Shown: positions 1-7,881 of the stretch, in pieces
How the letters are laid out: every line of letters begins with the position of its first letter
How positions within the stretch are numbered: position 1 is the first letter of the stretch
Assembly (NCBI GenBank): GCA_045636025.1
Contig: JAZTWP010000006.1
Coordinates: forward strand, 1-64,000
DNA length: 64,000 bases
Source: UBA1081 sp045636025
Lineage (GTDB): Bacteria > Bacillota > Clostridia > Oscillospirales > Acutalibacteraceae
Direction of reading: 5' to 3'
Notes under the pieces: model-generated
The model's input: the letters and a program-made list of their open reading frames with translations, nothing else
Told to the model about the DNA's origin: nothing
The model's database searches: none
Program-made: the position numbers and the translations under genes

Positions 1-2
1 TA

Positions 3-857
3 AAGGAAACCGTAAAAAAAGAAACGGGGCTTACCATTTCGGTAGGTGTTTCCTTTAACAAGGTTTTTGCAAAGCTTGGAAGCGATTTAAAAAAGCCGGA
101 TGCCGTATCGGTAATAAACAAGGAGGATTTTAAAGAAAAAATATGGCATCTGCCCGCAAACGAGCTTTTGTGGGTGGGCAGAGCTACCTATAATAAATTA
201 TTAAAATATAATGTAAAAACCATCGGTGGTTTGGCAAACACATCTCCCGAAATTCTTAAATGCTGGTTTGGTATAAACGGAGAAATGCTATGGCGGTTTG
301 CCAACGGTCTTGACACCTCAAGGGTTCGGCATATAGATGATGCGGTGCCCATAAAAAGTATCGGAAACGGCATAACCTGCATACAGGACCTTTGTACCTA
401 CGAGGATGTGTGGAGGGTGATTTTTACTCTTTGTGATGAGCTTGGTACAAAGCTTCGTGAAAACGGACTTTCGGCAAACGGAGTGCGTCTTACAGTTAAA
501 GACAACCGTCTTGTTTCCAAAACATTTCAGGCGGTGCTTCCCTTTTCAATACAGTCCTCCTTTTTTACGGCACAAAAGGCTATGGAACTTTTTAAACAAA
601 ACTGCGACTTTTCACATCCCGTAAGGGCCTTAAGCGTTACTGTATATTCGCTCGAAAAGGATACCGACCATTTTCAGCTTTCTTTTTCGGGGGATACCCA
701 AACGCAACATAAAAAATGTAAGATAGAATCAGCCGCCGACCGCATTCAAAAAAGGTTTGGAGATACCGCAATCCTCCCCGCCGTTATGATGCTTGAAAAT
801 AAAATGCCAAAGGGCAAATCCCCCGACATAGTTTTACCCGGTATGATGTATAAATAA
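3..857 (+). CDS. Y-family DNA polymerase (DinB/UmuC type), 5' truncated by the window edge
   Basis: The open frame runs in from the left edge, so the N-terminus and the first catalytic carboxylates are missing. What remains contains the end of the palm, with the family motif FAKLGSDLKKPDA near residues 22-34, then the thumb helix-hairpin-helix region (LLWVGRATYNKLLKYNVKTI) and a little-finger domain. Y-family enzymes carry out error-prone translesion synthesis. The C-terminus stops soon after the little finger and ends in a short Lys/Pro-rich tail without an obvious clamp-binding motif. The DinB or UmuC subtype cannot be settled without the N-terminus. The gene converges on pflA through a shared terminator. 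The first in-frame ATG inside the window (168) is internal and is not the start. Confidence 0.88.
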   Translation, partial: KETVKKETGLTISVGVSFNKVFAKLGSDLKKPDAVSVINKEDFKEKIWHLPANELLWVGRATYNKLLKYNVKTIGGLANTSPEILKCWFGINGEMLWRFANGLDTSRVRHIDDAVPIKSIGNGITCIQDLCTYEDVWRVIFTLCDELGTKLRENGLSANGVRLTVKDNRLVSKTFQAVLPFSIQSSFFTAQKAMELFKQNCDFSHPVRALSVTVYSLEKDTDHFQLSFSGDTQTQHKKCKIESAADRIQKRFGDTAILPAVMMLENKMPKGKSPDIVLPGMMYK

Positions 858-890
858 AACGGACACATCTTATTTAAAGTGTGTCCGTTT
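857..890. terminator. Bidirectional rho-independent terminator
   Basis: The inverted repeat AAACGGACACA ... TGTGTCCGTTT has an 11-bp stem with A-rich and T-rich flanks on both sides. It lies between the convergent polymerase and pflA genes, so it can serve both. Confidence 0.85.
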
Positions 891-892
891 AT

Positions 893-1597
893 TTATGAAT
901 TAAGCTTTTCTTGAAGTTGTTTTATCTGTTCTAAGGTGCATTCGGGTATATCTTTAAAGGGAAAATCGATACCCATTTTATCGTACTTTACCTGACATAT
1001 TTTTTTAAACGCCAAAAGCTCGGTATTATCTATACAGGTGTAGTTTTGAATAACATCCTTAAGTCTTGAAATGTTTTCATCATTATCGTTTATGCCGGGT
1101 ATTATGACCTGCCGAAGTGTTACGGGTATTTTCTTTTCATTGAGATAATAAAGAAAATCAAGCGGTCTGTCCATACCGCAGCCGACATTTTCAAGATAAT
1201 CGGCATCGGTAGTATATTTAAGGTCAAGAAGTACGCGGTCGCAGTATTCAAGTGCCTCTCTGACATTTTGAGTAAGAGGTGCACCCGAGGTATCAAGGCA
1301 GGTGTTTATTCCCTCATTTTTAGCAAGGGTAAATATTTCCTTTACAAATTCGGGTTGCAAAAGAGGTTCACCGCCCGAAAGGGTTATTCCGCCCTTTTCA
1401 CCAAAATACTCCTTATACCTTACCGCCTTGTTTACTATCTCCTTGGCTGAGATTTCACTGCCCTCGTTCATCTTCCAGGTGTCAGGGTTATGACAGCATT
1501 TACATCTTAAATCGCACCCTTGTAAAAACACCGTAAATCTTATACCCGGGCCGTCTAACGCACCAAGGCTTTGTATGGAATGAATTTTTCCCATCAT
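893..1597 (-). CDS. pflA: Pyruvate formate-lyase activating enzyme (radical SAM)
   Basis: Radical SAM enzyme that puts the glycyl radical on PflB using S-adenosylmethionine and a [4Fe-4S] cluster. The cluster motif CxxxCxxC is seen in GCDLRCKCCHNPDTW near residues 28-42, preceded by the family N-terminus (HSIQSLGALDGPGIRFTVF). The GGITLSGGEP motif near residue 70 is the usual SAM-binding glycine-rich stretch. At 234 aa it is close to normal length for PflA. Its ATG overlaps the pflB stop by four bases, so the two are translationally coupled and share the riboswitch-controlled transcript upstream of pflB. It is cytoplasmic and acts in mixed-acid/formate fermentation under anoxia. Confidence 0.96.
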   Translation of the reverse strand: MMGKIHSIQSLGALDGPGIRFTVFLQGCDLRCKCCHNPDTWKMNEGSEISAKEIVNKAVRYKEYFGEKGGITLSGGEPLLQPEFVKEIFTLAKNEGINTCLDTSGAPLTQNVREALEYCDRVLLDLKYTTDADYLENVGCGMDRPLDFLYYLNEKKIPVTLRQVIIPGINDNDENISRLKDVIQNYTCIDNTELLAFKKICQVKYDKMGIDFPFKDIPECTLEQIKQLQEKLNS

Positions 1598-3825
1598 ACG
1601 CTTTCGTGGAAGGTACGGCTTATAACCTCTCGCTGTTGTTCGCGGGAGAGCTTATTGAAGTTTACGGCGTATCCCGATACACGAATGGTAAGGTTGGGAT
1701 AGCTTTCGGGGTCCTCATAAGCCTTTTTAAGCGTATCGCGGTTAAGAACGTTAATATTTATGTGATGAGCCTTCTTTGCAAAGTATCCGTCAAGAATATT
1801 TACAAGGTTATCTACCATTTCATCTTCGGTTCTTCCAAGTGCCTGAGGTGTAATGGTAAAGGTATTTGAGATACCGTCACGGCAGTCATCATAGCTAATC
1901 TTTGCAACCGAGTTAAGCGATGCAAGAGCTCCGTTTTCCTCACGGTTGTGCATGGGGTTTGCACCGGGAGCAAAGGGTGCACTTGCCTTTCTGCCGTCAG
2001 GTGTAGCACCTGTATTCTTTCCGTACATAACATTTGATGTGATGGTAAGTACCGAAAGGGTATGAATTGCACCTCTGTATGTTTTAGTCTTGCGAAGCTC
2101 GGTTATGACCTTATGTGTCATATCCTTTGCAATAAGGTCAACGCGGTCATCATCGTTACCGAATTTTGGGAAATCACCCGTTGTTTCAAAGGATGAAACG
2201 AATCCGTTATCATCCAAAACGGGCTTTACGTTTGCGTATTTAATGGCACTGAGTGAATCGGCAACAACCGAAAGACCTGCAATACCGAATGCCATAAAGC
2301 GTTCTACATCGGTATCGTGAAGTGCCATCTGTATCTTTTCATAGGCATATTTATCGTGCATATAATGGATGATGTTCATTGTATTTACATAAAGTCTTGA
2401 AAGCCACTGAATATAAATGTCAAAACGCTCCATTACGGTGTCATAGTCAAGCTTGTCACCCTCAAGCACGGGCATCTGCGGGCCGATATGCATACCGCTT
2501 GTGGTATCGTATCCGCCGTTAATGGCAATCAAAAGAAGCTTTGCAAGGTTGCATCTTGCACCGAAAAACTGCATCTGCTTACCTATCTTCATTGCCGAAA
2601 CACAACAGGCAATAGCATAATCATCGCCGTAAATCGGACGCATTACATCATCATTTTCGTACTGAATTGAATCGGTATCTGCCGATACCTTTGCACAAAA
2701 CTTCTTAAAGCCGTCGGGAAGTTCCTTTGACCAAAGAACAGTAAGGTTAGGCTCAGGGGATGGTCCGAGTGTATAAAGGGTATTAAGAATACGGAAGCTG
2801 CTCTTTGTAACAAGCGTTCTGCCGTCTTCACCCATACCGCCGACAGCTTCGGTTATCCACATGGGGTCTCCGCCGAAAAGCTCATTATATTCGGGGGTAC
2901 GAAGATGTCGAGCCATACGAAGCTTCATTACAAAGTCATCCATAAGCTCCTGTGCAGTCTCTTCGGTAAGGATGCCGTTTTTAATATCCCTTTCAATGTA
3001 GATATCAAAGAAGGTGGCAACTCTGCCAAGGCTCATTGCAGCGCCGTTTTGTTCCTTTATGGCTCCAAGGTATGCAAAATATGTCCACTGAATTGCTTCT
3101 CTTGCATTTTTTGCGGGACCGCTTATGTCATAACCGTATGCCGCAGCCATCTCTTTAAGATAACCGAGAAATGCTATCTGCTGATAAAGCTCCTCATCAA
3201 TACGGATATTAACGGTGTTGAATGCCATTGATTCAAGTGTCTTTTTATCCTGCTTTTTCTGTTCAATAAGGCGGTCTACACCATAAAGAGCAACACGGCG
3301 GTAGTCACCTATAATTCTGCCTCTGCCGTATGCATCGGGAAGACCTGTAATTACGTGGCACTTTCTTGCCTTACGCATTTCATCTGTGTAAGCACGGAAA
3401 ACACCGTCGTTGTGAGTTGTGCGGTAGTGGAATTCTTCTTCTATCTTTTCGCTGAGCTTGTAGCCGTATGCTTCACAAGCCTGACGAGCCATTCTGATAC
3501 CGCCGAAGGGGCAGATACCTCTTTTGAGAGGTCTGTTTGTCTGAAGCCCTACAATAATTTCATTATCCTTATCGATATATCCGGGAGAATAGCTTGTGAG
3601 TGATGATACAGTTGCTGTATCGATTTCAAGAACTCCTCCGAACTGTCTTTCAAGAGCAAAAAGCCCCTGAACATTCTTCATAAGGTGGTTTGTTCTTTCT
3701 GTTGCGCCTGCAAGGAAAGATTCGTCACCTGTGTATTCTTTATAGTTTGTCTGAATGAAATCACGCACGTTGATTTCGTCCTGCCAGACACCTTTGTTAA
3801 AACCTGTCCAGTTTTTGTGTTCCAT
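1594..3825 (-). CDS. pflB: Formate C-acetyltransferase (pyruvate formate-lyase)
   Basis: Converts pyruvate and CoA to acetyl-CoA and formate through a glycyl radical. The adjacent active-site cysteines are seen in AIACCVSAMKIG and the C-terminal radical loop in RVSGYAVNFNKL, where the Gly is the radical site. The start is placed at MEHKNW (ATG at 3825, 743 aa) because it follows a strong SD (GGAGG, eight bases upstream); an in-frame ATG at 3855 lies upstream of that SD and would give ten extra residues unlike the family. Transcription comes from a consensus promoter and passes through a ZTP riboswitch. pflA follows with a 4-bp overlap. Formate made here supplies one-carbon units to folate metabolism, which fits ZTP control. 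Confidence 0.97.
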   Translation of the reverse strand: MEHKNWTGFNKGVWQDEINVRDFIQTNYKEYTGDESFLAGATERTNHLMKNVQGLFALERQFGGVLEIDTATVSSLTSYSPGYIDKDNEIIVGLQTNRPLKRGICPFGGIRMARQACEAYGYKLSEKIEEEFHYRTTHNDGVFRAYTDEMRKARKCHVITGLPDAYGRGRIIGDYRRVALYGVDRLIEQKKQDKKTLESMAFNTVNIRIDEELYQQIAFLGYLKEMAAAYGYDISGPAKNAREAIQWTYFAYLGAIKEQNGAAMSLGRVATFFDIYIERDIKNGILTEETAQELMDDFVMKLRMARHLRTPEYNELFGGDPMWITEAVGGMGEDGRTLVTKSSFRILNTLYTLGPSPEPNLTVLWSKELPDGFKKFCAKVSADTDSIQYENDDVMRPIYGDDYAIACCVSAMKIGKQMQFFGARCNLAKLLLIAINGGYDTTSGMHIGPQMPVLEGDKLDYDTVMERFDIYIQWLSRLYVNTMNIIHYMHDKYAYEKIQMALHDTDVERFMAFGIAGLSVVADSLSAIKYANVKPVLDDNGFVSSFETTGDFPKFGNDDDRVDLIAKDMTHKVITELRKTKTYRGAIHTLSVLTITSNVMYGKNTGATPDGRKASAPFAPGANPMHNREENGALASLNSVAKISYDDCRDGISNTFTITPQALGRTEDEMVDNLVNILDGYFAKKAHHININVLNRDTLKKAYEDPESYPNLTIRVSGYAVNFNKLSREQQREVISRTFHESV

Positions 3826-3856
3826 AATAATACCTCCGTTTCTGAGAAACAACAAA

Positions 3857-3893
3857 CAAAAAAGGGCAATCAGCTTTTACAAACTAATTGCCC
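3857..3893 (-). terminator. Riboswitch expression-platform terminator before pflB
   Basis: On the minus strand, GGGCAATTAG and CTGATTGCCC form a near-perfect stem followed by TTTTTT, 32 bases before the pflB ATG. The 5' arm begins with the GGGCA that is also the conserved 3' end of the ZTP aptamer. Folding of the ligand-bound aptamer would therefore compete with the terminator, the arrangement of a transcriptional ON switch. Confidence 0.85.
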
Positions 3894-3981
3894 AGACGGT
3901 CGGCTTCTGCTGATAAATCAGCACATATATTCTTTTACATTCCACGGCGGTGCTCCGCCTTATCCGTCAGTTATGTAAAAG
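3889..3981 (-). promoter_or_regulatory. ZTP/ZMP riboswitch (pfl RNA motif)
   Basis: On the minus strand P1 is CTTTTACAT paired with ATGTAAAAG. Inside it are ACTGACGG, then a GGCGG-AGCA-CCGCC hairpin, then GTGGA. A linker hairpin (GCTGA-TTTA-TCAGC) is followed by the conserved 3' domain GCCGACCGTCTGGGCA. The pseudoknot GACGG with CCGTC can form. The position 5' of pfl genes is the classic context from which the motif was named. The RNA is known to sense the purine intermediates ZMP/ZTP that accumulate when 10-formyl-THF is short. Family assignment is by motif recognition; ligand response is inferred. Confidence 0.9.
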
Positions 3982-3990
3982 CTTGTCTTT

Positions 3991-4019
3991 ATTATACATA
4001 AAAAAAGATATGTTGTCAA
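3991..4019 (-). promoter_or_regulatory. Sigma-A promoter of the pflBA transcript
   Basis: On the minus strand there is TTGACA (4014-4019), a 17-bp spacer and TATAAT (3991-3996), matching the consensus exactly. It lies just upstream of the ZTP aptamer, so the leader RNA starts close to P1. Confidence 0.9.
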
Positions 4020-4118
4020 TTGAAGCGCAGAAGAAAAATAATGTAAAATGAGAAGTAATTTTGGTGATGTTCACTTGTAAGAAGGCTTGTGCATATATTG
4101 TTAACGGGAGGTGATTTT

Positions 4119-4523
4119 ATGGAAATATGCGGATGCAGACCCAAGTGTGAATGTTCTGTCATTGCGGCAATCGTAAGTGCGGTTGTGGGTATAGCAGTTG
4201 CTTTTCTCAATTTCTCAGGAACAATAGTTGTGCCTCAGGTAATACTTTGGGTGTTTCTCGGTGTAGCCCTGGGATTCCTTGCAATAAGTTTTCTTGCTGC
4301 AGCGGTCAGAAGAAGCTGTGAAAAGAGCGGTTGCCTTTGTTCAGCTCTGACAACATTGTTTGCAGGAGTTTTTGCAACAGTTCTTCTTTCACTTGTTCTT
4401 CTTGTTTTTGATATTGTGGCTGCAGGAATACTCGGTTCGCTTATTACGGGACTTCTCTTCGGTGCTTTTACGCTTACCGTTACATCAGTTGCCTGCATTG
4501 TAAAAACATTGTTCGGCTGTTAA
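4119..4523 (+). CDS. Small multi-pass membrane protein, function unknown
   Basis: 134 aa with a Cys-rich N-terminus (MEICGCRPKCEC) followed by about four hydrophobic segments: roughly residues 14-32, 40-61, 75-101 and 105-132. The short loop between segments two and three is positively charged and contains CEKSGCLC. The start is at 4119 because a near-perfect SD, GGGAGGTGAT, sits just upstream; the earlier in-frame ATG at 4089 lies upstream of that SD. I do not recognise a named family. The gene stands alone between the pfl promoter region and a terminator and may be linked to the convergent amidase-domain gene only by position. No function is proposed. Confidence 0.75.
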   Translation: MEICGCRPKCECSVIAAIVSAVVGIAVAFLNFSGTIVVPQVILWVFLGVALGFLAISFLAAAVRRSCEKSGCLCSALTTLFAGVFATVLLSLVLLVFDIVAAGILGSLITGLLFGAFTLTVTSVACIVKTLFGC

Positions 4524-4538
4524 ATAAAAGATAAAACA

Positions 4539-4577
4539 AAAGGGGCGGTACTTCGCAGCAGCGGAGTATTGCCCCTT
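4539..4577. terminator. Bidirectional terminator
   Basis: AAGGGGCGGTACT and AGTATTGCCCCTT form a long stem with A/T-rich flanks between the convergent membrane-protein gene and the amidase-domain gene. It can terminate both. Confidence 0.8.
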
Positions 4578-4587
4578 GTATGCTTTG

Positions 4588-5070
4588 TCAGGGGATTCTT
4601 ACGCCTTGAATATGCAGAAATCTTGCTCTGTCGTAAACATAAGTGTCAAGCGGTCTGTCAAGCGCATCGTTTGAATGAGCCGACACAAGAATCTGCGGAA
4701 TTTTTGCCGTAACAATCAGAGAATGATAAAAGCTTCCGTCATTTCTTCCGAGTTGTATTATGTCGCCTGTGCGGATTTCATTTTCATTGACTTCTGCCGC
4801 AAAGGGGCCGAGACCTTCGTTGGTTGTCAGAAAATTGTACAGAAATGTCACTCCCGTCCAGGCAGCGGCTCTGTCTGTAACAGAAATATAATACCAACCG
4901 AAATCAGGTGTGTAATTCATCTGACCTGCGCCTGCAAAAATACATTGTGACACAAAATTTGTGCAATCGCCGCCGAGAGTGTCAAAAATATAATAGTCTG
5001 GATTGCGTCCGAATGCCCATCTTCTTGCATAAGAAACGGCATCGGCTCTGTTATAATTGATAGTCTGCAT
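4588..5070 (-). CDS. Amidase-domain protein (putative amidase, Amidase_6 type)
   Basis: 160 aa matching the cysteine/histidine amidase-like domain common in spore formers. The likely nucleophile is the Cys in GGDCTNFVSQC near residue 35, and the likely His is in FYHSLIV near residue 116. The tail motif AHSNDALDRPLDTY is also typical of the family. Members are thought to act on peptide or cell-wall substrates, but the reaction here is inferred from the domain only. There is no signal peptide, so it may act in the cytoplasm, in the mother cell, or be released on lysis. A strong SD (CGGAGGTG) precedes the ATG. It is divergent from spoIIGA with about 127 bp between the starts, which suggests but does not prove a role in sporulation. 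Confidence 0.8.
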   Translation of the reverse strand: MQTINYNRADAVSYARRWAFGRNPDYYIFDTLGGDCTNFVSQCIFAGAGQMNYTPDFGWYYISVTDRAAAWTGVTFLYNFLTTNEGLGPFAAEVNENEIRTGDIIQLGRNDGSFYHSLIVTAKIPQILVSAHSNDALDRPLDTYVYDRARFLHIQGVRIP

Positions 5071-5141
5071 AAAAACACCTCCGATAAAAAATATGCGACA
5101 TCAGAGTCTTTGATGAAATAATTCTTTTCTGATTTCCCCTT

Positions 5142-5174
5142 ATGACATTTTTTGCGGTGCCGAAGGCATATAAT
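5142..5174 (+). promoter_or_regulatory. spoIIG-type promoter with Spo0A box
   Basis: ATGACA (5142-5147) and TATAAT (5169-5174) are separated by 21 bp instead of 17. A Spo0A-box match TGCCGAA (5158-5164) lies between them. A second, weaker match (TGTCGCA on the minus strand, 5094-5100) lies upstream. In Bacillus subtilis the spoIIG promoter is known for a 22-bp spacer and activation by Spo0A~P, so the layout fits regulation at the onset of sporulation. Assignment is by eye. Confidence 0.65.
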
Positions 5175-5197
5175 ATTTTTACAAAGGCGGTGACAGA

Positions 5198-6061
5198 ATG
5201 CAACAGGTAATATACATAGATGTTCTTATTGTTCTTAACATAATAATTACCTTTCTGTTGCTCTTTACTACTTCAAAGATAATTAAAATTTTCCCTTCAG
5301 GCGGCAGATTTACCCTTGCATCAATACTCGGAGGCTTTTCTTCTCTTATAATTTTTGCACCTGAAATGGGATTTTTTCTTTCTCTTTTCACAAAACTTCT
5401 GTTTTCGGTTATTATTGTGGTGTGCGCATACAAGCCACGTTCTTTTTCGGCAATCCTCAGAGAAACGGCATACTTTTTTGCCGTGAACTTTATTTTTGCC
5501 GGAATAATGCTTTTTGCATCTTCTTTGCCGGGAATTTCACTTGTCAGTTACAACAACGGTGTTGCTTATGTGAATCTGTCATTTTTTTCGCTTATTGCAT
5601 CGTGTCTTGTCTGTTACGGTGTCACTTTTCTTCTCGGCAGGTTTTCAAAATACAAAGGTGTTGTCTGTGAAGTCCTGGGGGCGGAAGTGATACTTGACGG
5701 CAAATCGATACAAAGTACTGCAATTTCAGACACGGGAAATAATCTTACTGATCCTTATACGGGAAAACCGCTTATTGTTTCGGATAAAAACACTCTTGCA
5801 CCGATTCTGCCAGAAAATATCAGACTTTATTTTCAGGACGGAAAATACCCTGAATCTGTAAGACTTGTGCCCTGCAGAACTGTTTCGGGAACATCGCTTA
5901 TGCCTTGTTTCAGAGCCGACAAAATAATTATACGGGGCGAAAAAATACATATTGAGTCAGTAAACTGCGATATTGCTGTCAGCGAACAGCCGCTTACGGA
6001 GATAATTCTTCCGTCGTCATTGTTTTCAGAAAGGAGCCGTCATTATGCAACAAAAAAATAA
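5198..6061 (+). CDS. spoIIGA: Sporulation sigma-E factor-processing aspartic peptidase SpoIIGA
   Basis: 287 aa. The N-terminal half has about five membrane segments, beginning with MQQVIYIDVLIVLNIIITF, and the C-terminal half is the soluble protease domain. The catalytic aspartate is in the SDTGNNLTDPYTGKPL motif near residues 178-193, the retroviral-protease-like DTG signature of SpoIIGA. The protein sits in the septal membrane, is activated by SpoIIR from the forespore and cleaves pro-sigma-E. The start has a good SD (AAAGGCGGTGA). The gene overlaps sigE by 17 bases, so translation is likely coupled, and a Spo0A-type promoter precedes it. Confidence 0.96.
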   Translation: MQQVIYIDVLIVLNIIITFLLLFTTSKIIKIFPSGGRFTLASILGGFSSLIIFAPEMGFFLSLFTKLLFSVIIVVCAYKPRSFSAILRETAYFFAVNFIFAGIMLFASSLPGISLVSYNNGVAYVNLSFFSLIASCLVCYGVTFLLGRFSKYKGVVCEVLGAEVILDGKSIQSTAISDTGNNLTDPYTGKPLIVSDKNTLAPILPENIRLYFQDGKYPESVRLVPCRTVSGTSLMPCFRADKIIIRGEKIHIESVNCDIAVSEQPLTEIILPSSLFSERSRHYATKK

Positions 6062-6770
6062 CGGCATTGTCAAAATACTTCAGAAAATGTTCAGAGATGT
6101 GAAATTCAGAATTTTTACATCTGAGATTTTTTATATAAACGGTCCGCAGACACTTCCTCCGCCCCTTGAAAAAGATGAAGAGGAGGAGTATCTCGGCAGA
6201 ATTATGCAGGGTGACAACTCCGTGAGAGAAAAACTGATTACGCACAATCTCAGGCTTGTTGTTTATATAGCAAAAAAGTTTGAAAGCACGGGAATCTGTG
6301 TAGAAGACCTTGTTTCCATAGGCACAATAGGTCTTATCAAGGCGGTGAACACTTTCTGCCCTGAAAAAAACATAAAACTGGCAACGTATGCTTCACGGTG
6401 CATAGAGAATGAAATTCTGATGTATCTGAGAAAAACGGCAAACAAAAAAACAGAGATTTCTATTGATGAGCCTCTTAATACAGACCGTGACGGTAATGAG
6501 CTTCTTCTTTCTGATGTACTTGCCGAAGACGGAGAAAGTGTTAATTACAATATTGAATATGAAGATGAAAAAAGATTGCTGATGTCTGTTGTGTCAAGGC
6601 TTGACGACAGAGAAAAAATGATTATTAATATGCGTTTCGGCATAGGCGGATGCGAGGAGCATACACAAAAAGAGGTTGCTGACATAATGGGGATTTCCCA
6701 GAGTTATATATCAAGGCTTGAAAAACGGATAATATCAAAAATCAAAAGAGAAATGGAAGCTGTCAGTTGA
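6045..6770 (+). CDS. sigE: RNA polymerase sporulation sigma factor sigma-E (pro-sigma-E)
   Basis: 241 aa mother-cell sigma factor. The first 28 residues or so form a basic amphipathic pro-sequence, followed by FYINGPQTLPPPL, which matches the known cleavage region YYIGG..ALPPPL of Bacillus. Region 2 has LVVYIAKKF and GTIGLIKAVNTF; region 4 ends in a helix-turn-helix (EVADIMGISQSYISRLEKR). It is processed by SpoIIGA encoded just upstream. The ATG has the SD AAAGGAG within the end of spoIIGA. In many Clostridia and Bacilli sigG follows sigE; here the next gene is an unrelated convergent hydrolase that overlaps the 3' end by 8 bases, so sigG is elsewhere. Confidence 0.97.
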   Translation: MQQKNNGIVKILQKMFRDVKFRIFTSEIFYINGPQTLPPPLEKDEEEEYLGRIMQGDNSVREKLITHNLRLVVYIAKKFESTGICVEDLVSIGTIGLIKAVNTFCPEKNIKLATYASRCIENEILMYLRKTANKKTEISIDEPLNTDRDGNELLLSDVLAEDGESVNYNIEYEDEKRLLMSVVSRLDDREKMIINMRFGIGGCEEHTQKEVADIMGISQSYISRLEKRIISKIKREMEAVS

Positions 6771-7731
6771 GTTCTCTTATCTGCTCTTCACAATCGGTTT
6801 CATAACAGATGAGTCTGTTGCCGTCTATGTTTTCTCTGTGCATATCAACGGCAGAAATCTGACGGTTTTTGTGTGTTGTGAAGTAATAAATGCCTTTGTC
6901 TGCATTCATACAAGCGGTATAAATTGTGATTTCGTTTCCGTCAGAACTTCTTGTGCAGCCGTCAACGTGGCTTACACTTCCGAGAATGCGGAAAAGCTGA
7001 CTTATGCAGGATTTTTCATCTGCTTTGACTGAATTCATCTTTGCAAAAACTGTTTTTACAAACCGTGATTGTGAAGACCAGTCACCGGGCAGACCTACAG
7101 CGCCCATTCCTTTGCTGTAAACGTCAAAATTAATTTCAGAGGAAAATCTGTTTTCGGGATTTTTGGGCGACAGACACATAAAGTTATTGAGATTCTGTAT
7201 CTGATACGTAAACGGAGGATTGTTTGTCAGCACTCCGACAGGATTGTTATGCACGTGAAGACCGTCTTCCATACATTCAACCGTAATTGCCTTGTTTTTG
7301 TCTGCAATAATCCAATGAAGCTGAGCTGCAGGCAGAACATTGCCGAAAGGTGTGTCGGTAAGATTGATTCTTTCAAGCAGTATTTCAGCGTCTTTCACAT
7401 TCTGACACTGACAGAGAATCCACGGAATGAACTCATACACAGCAACATTGTAACATCCTTTCTTTTCCTTGCCGAAAAATGCGTTTCTCACAAAATTGAG
7501 ACCTGCCATACAAAGCTCTTTTTCATTCATCGCATCAAAATAAAGAGGGTAGTCATTTTGTATATAAGCCATTCCGATTATTGCAAAATGAGAGGGGATG
7601 ATACATCCGTCTGTAAATGAAAACTGAAAATTTCTCGGTGTCACCGTCACTTTTTCACCGTAGGAAAACTCATTGTCAAGAGTTCTGCCGAAACAGAATT
7701 CAGCAGCATTGTATGTTGCAGCAGTACACAT
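6763..7731 (-). CDS. Linear amide C-N hydrolase, choloylglycine hydrolase family (bile salt hydrolase/penicillin V acylase type)
   Basis: 322 aa Ntn hydrolase. The sequence begins MCTAATYNA, so removal of Met exposes the catalytic Cys2. The conserved early Arg and Asp are in FGRTLDNEFSYGE and a later conserved Asn-Pro region is in VLTNNPPFTYQ. The usual length is 315-340 aa. Members hydrolyse conjugated bile salts, penicillin V or N-acyl homoserine lactones; sequence alone does not separate them. A gut organism makes bile salt hydrolase plausible. There is no signal peptide, so it is cytoplasmic. It is convergent with sigE, overlapping by 8 bases. Confidence 0.9.
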   Translation of the reverse strand: MCTAATYNAAEFCFGRTLDNEFSYGEKVTVTPRNFQFSFTDGCIIPSHFAIIGMAYIQNDYPLYFDAMNEKELCMAGLNFVRNAFFGKEKKGCYNVAVYEFIPWILCQCQNVKDAEILLERINLTDTPFGNVLPAAQLHWIIADKNKAITVECMEDGLHVHNNPVGVLTNNPPFTYQIQNLNNFMCLSPKNPENRFSSEINFDVYSKGMGAVGLPGDWSSQSRFVKTVFAKMNSVKADEKSCISQLFRILGSVSHVDGCTRSSDGNEITIYTACMNADKGIYYFTTHKNRQISAVDMHRENIDGNRLICYETDCEEQIRELN

Positions 7732-7820
7732 AAAATCACCATAAAAAATTATTCTCTGATTATTTTATGATTAAAAATCCTGATTATAATGAAAATATAT
7801 GTCTTTTACGGAAAATAAGC

Positions 7821-7849
7821 TTGACACCAAGATTTTGCAGGTCTATAAT
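7821..7849 (+). promoter_or_regulatory. Sigma-A promoter of the GH16 gene
   Basis: TTGACA (7821-7826), 17-bp spacer and TATAAT (7844-7849), followed 33 bases later by the GH16 ATG with SD AGAGGAGG. Confidence 0.85.
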
Positions 7850-7881
7850 TTTAGTATAAAAACAAAGAGGAGGACTTTTTT

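Noticed and set aside
3823..3855. Longer start for pflB at 3855
   Set aside because: It lies upstream of the SD at about 3830-3836 and inside the terminator region; the ten extra residues do not resemble PflB.
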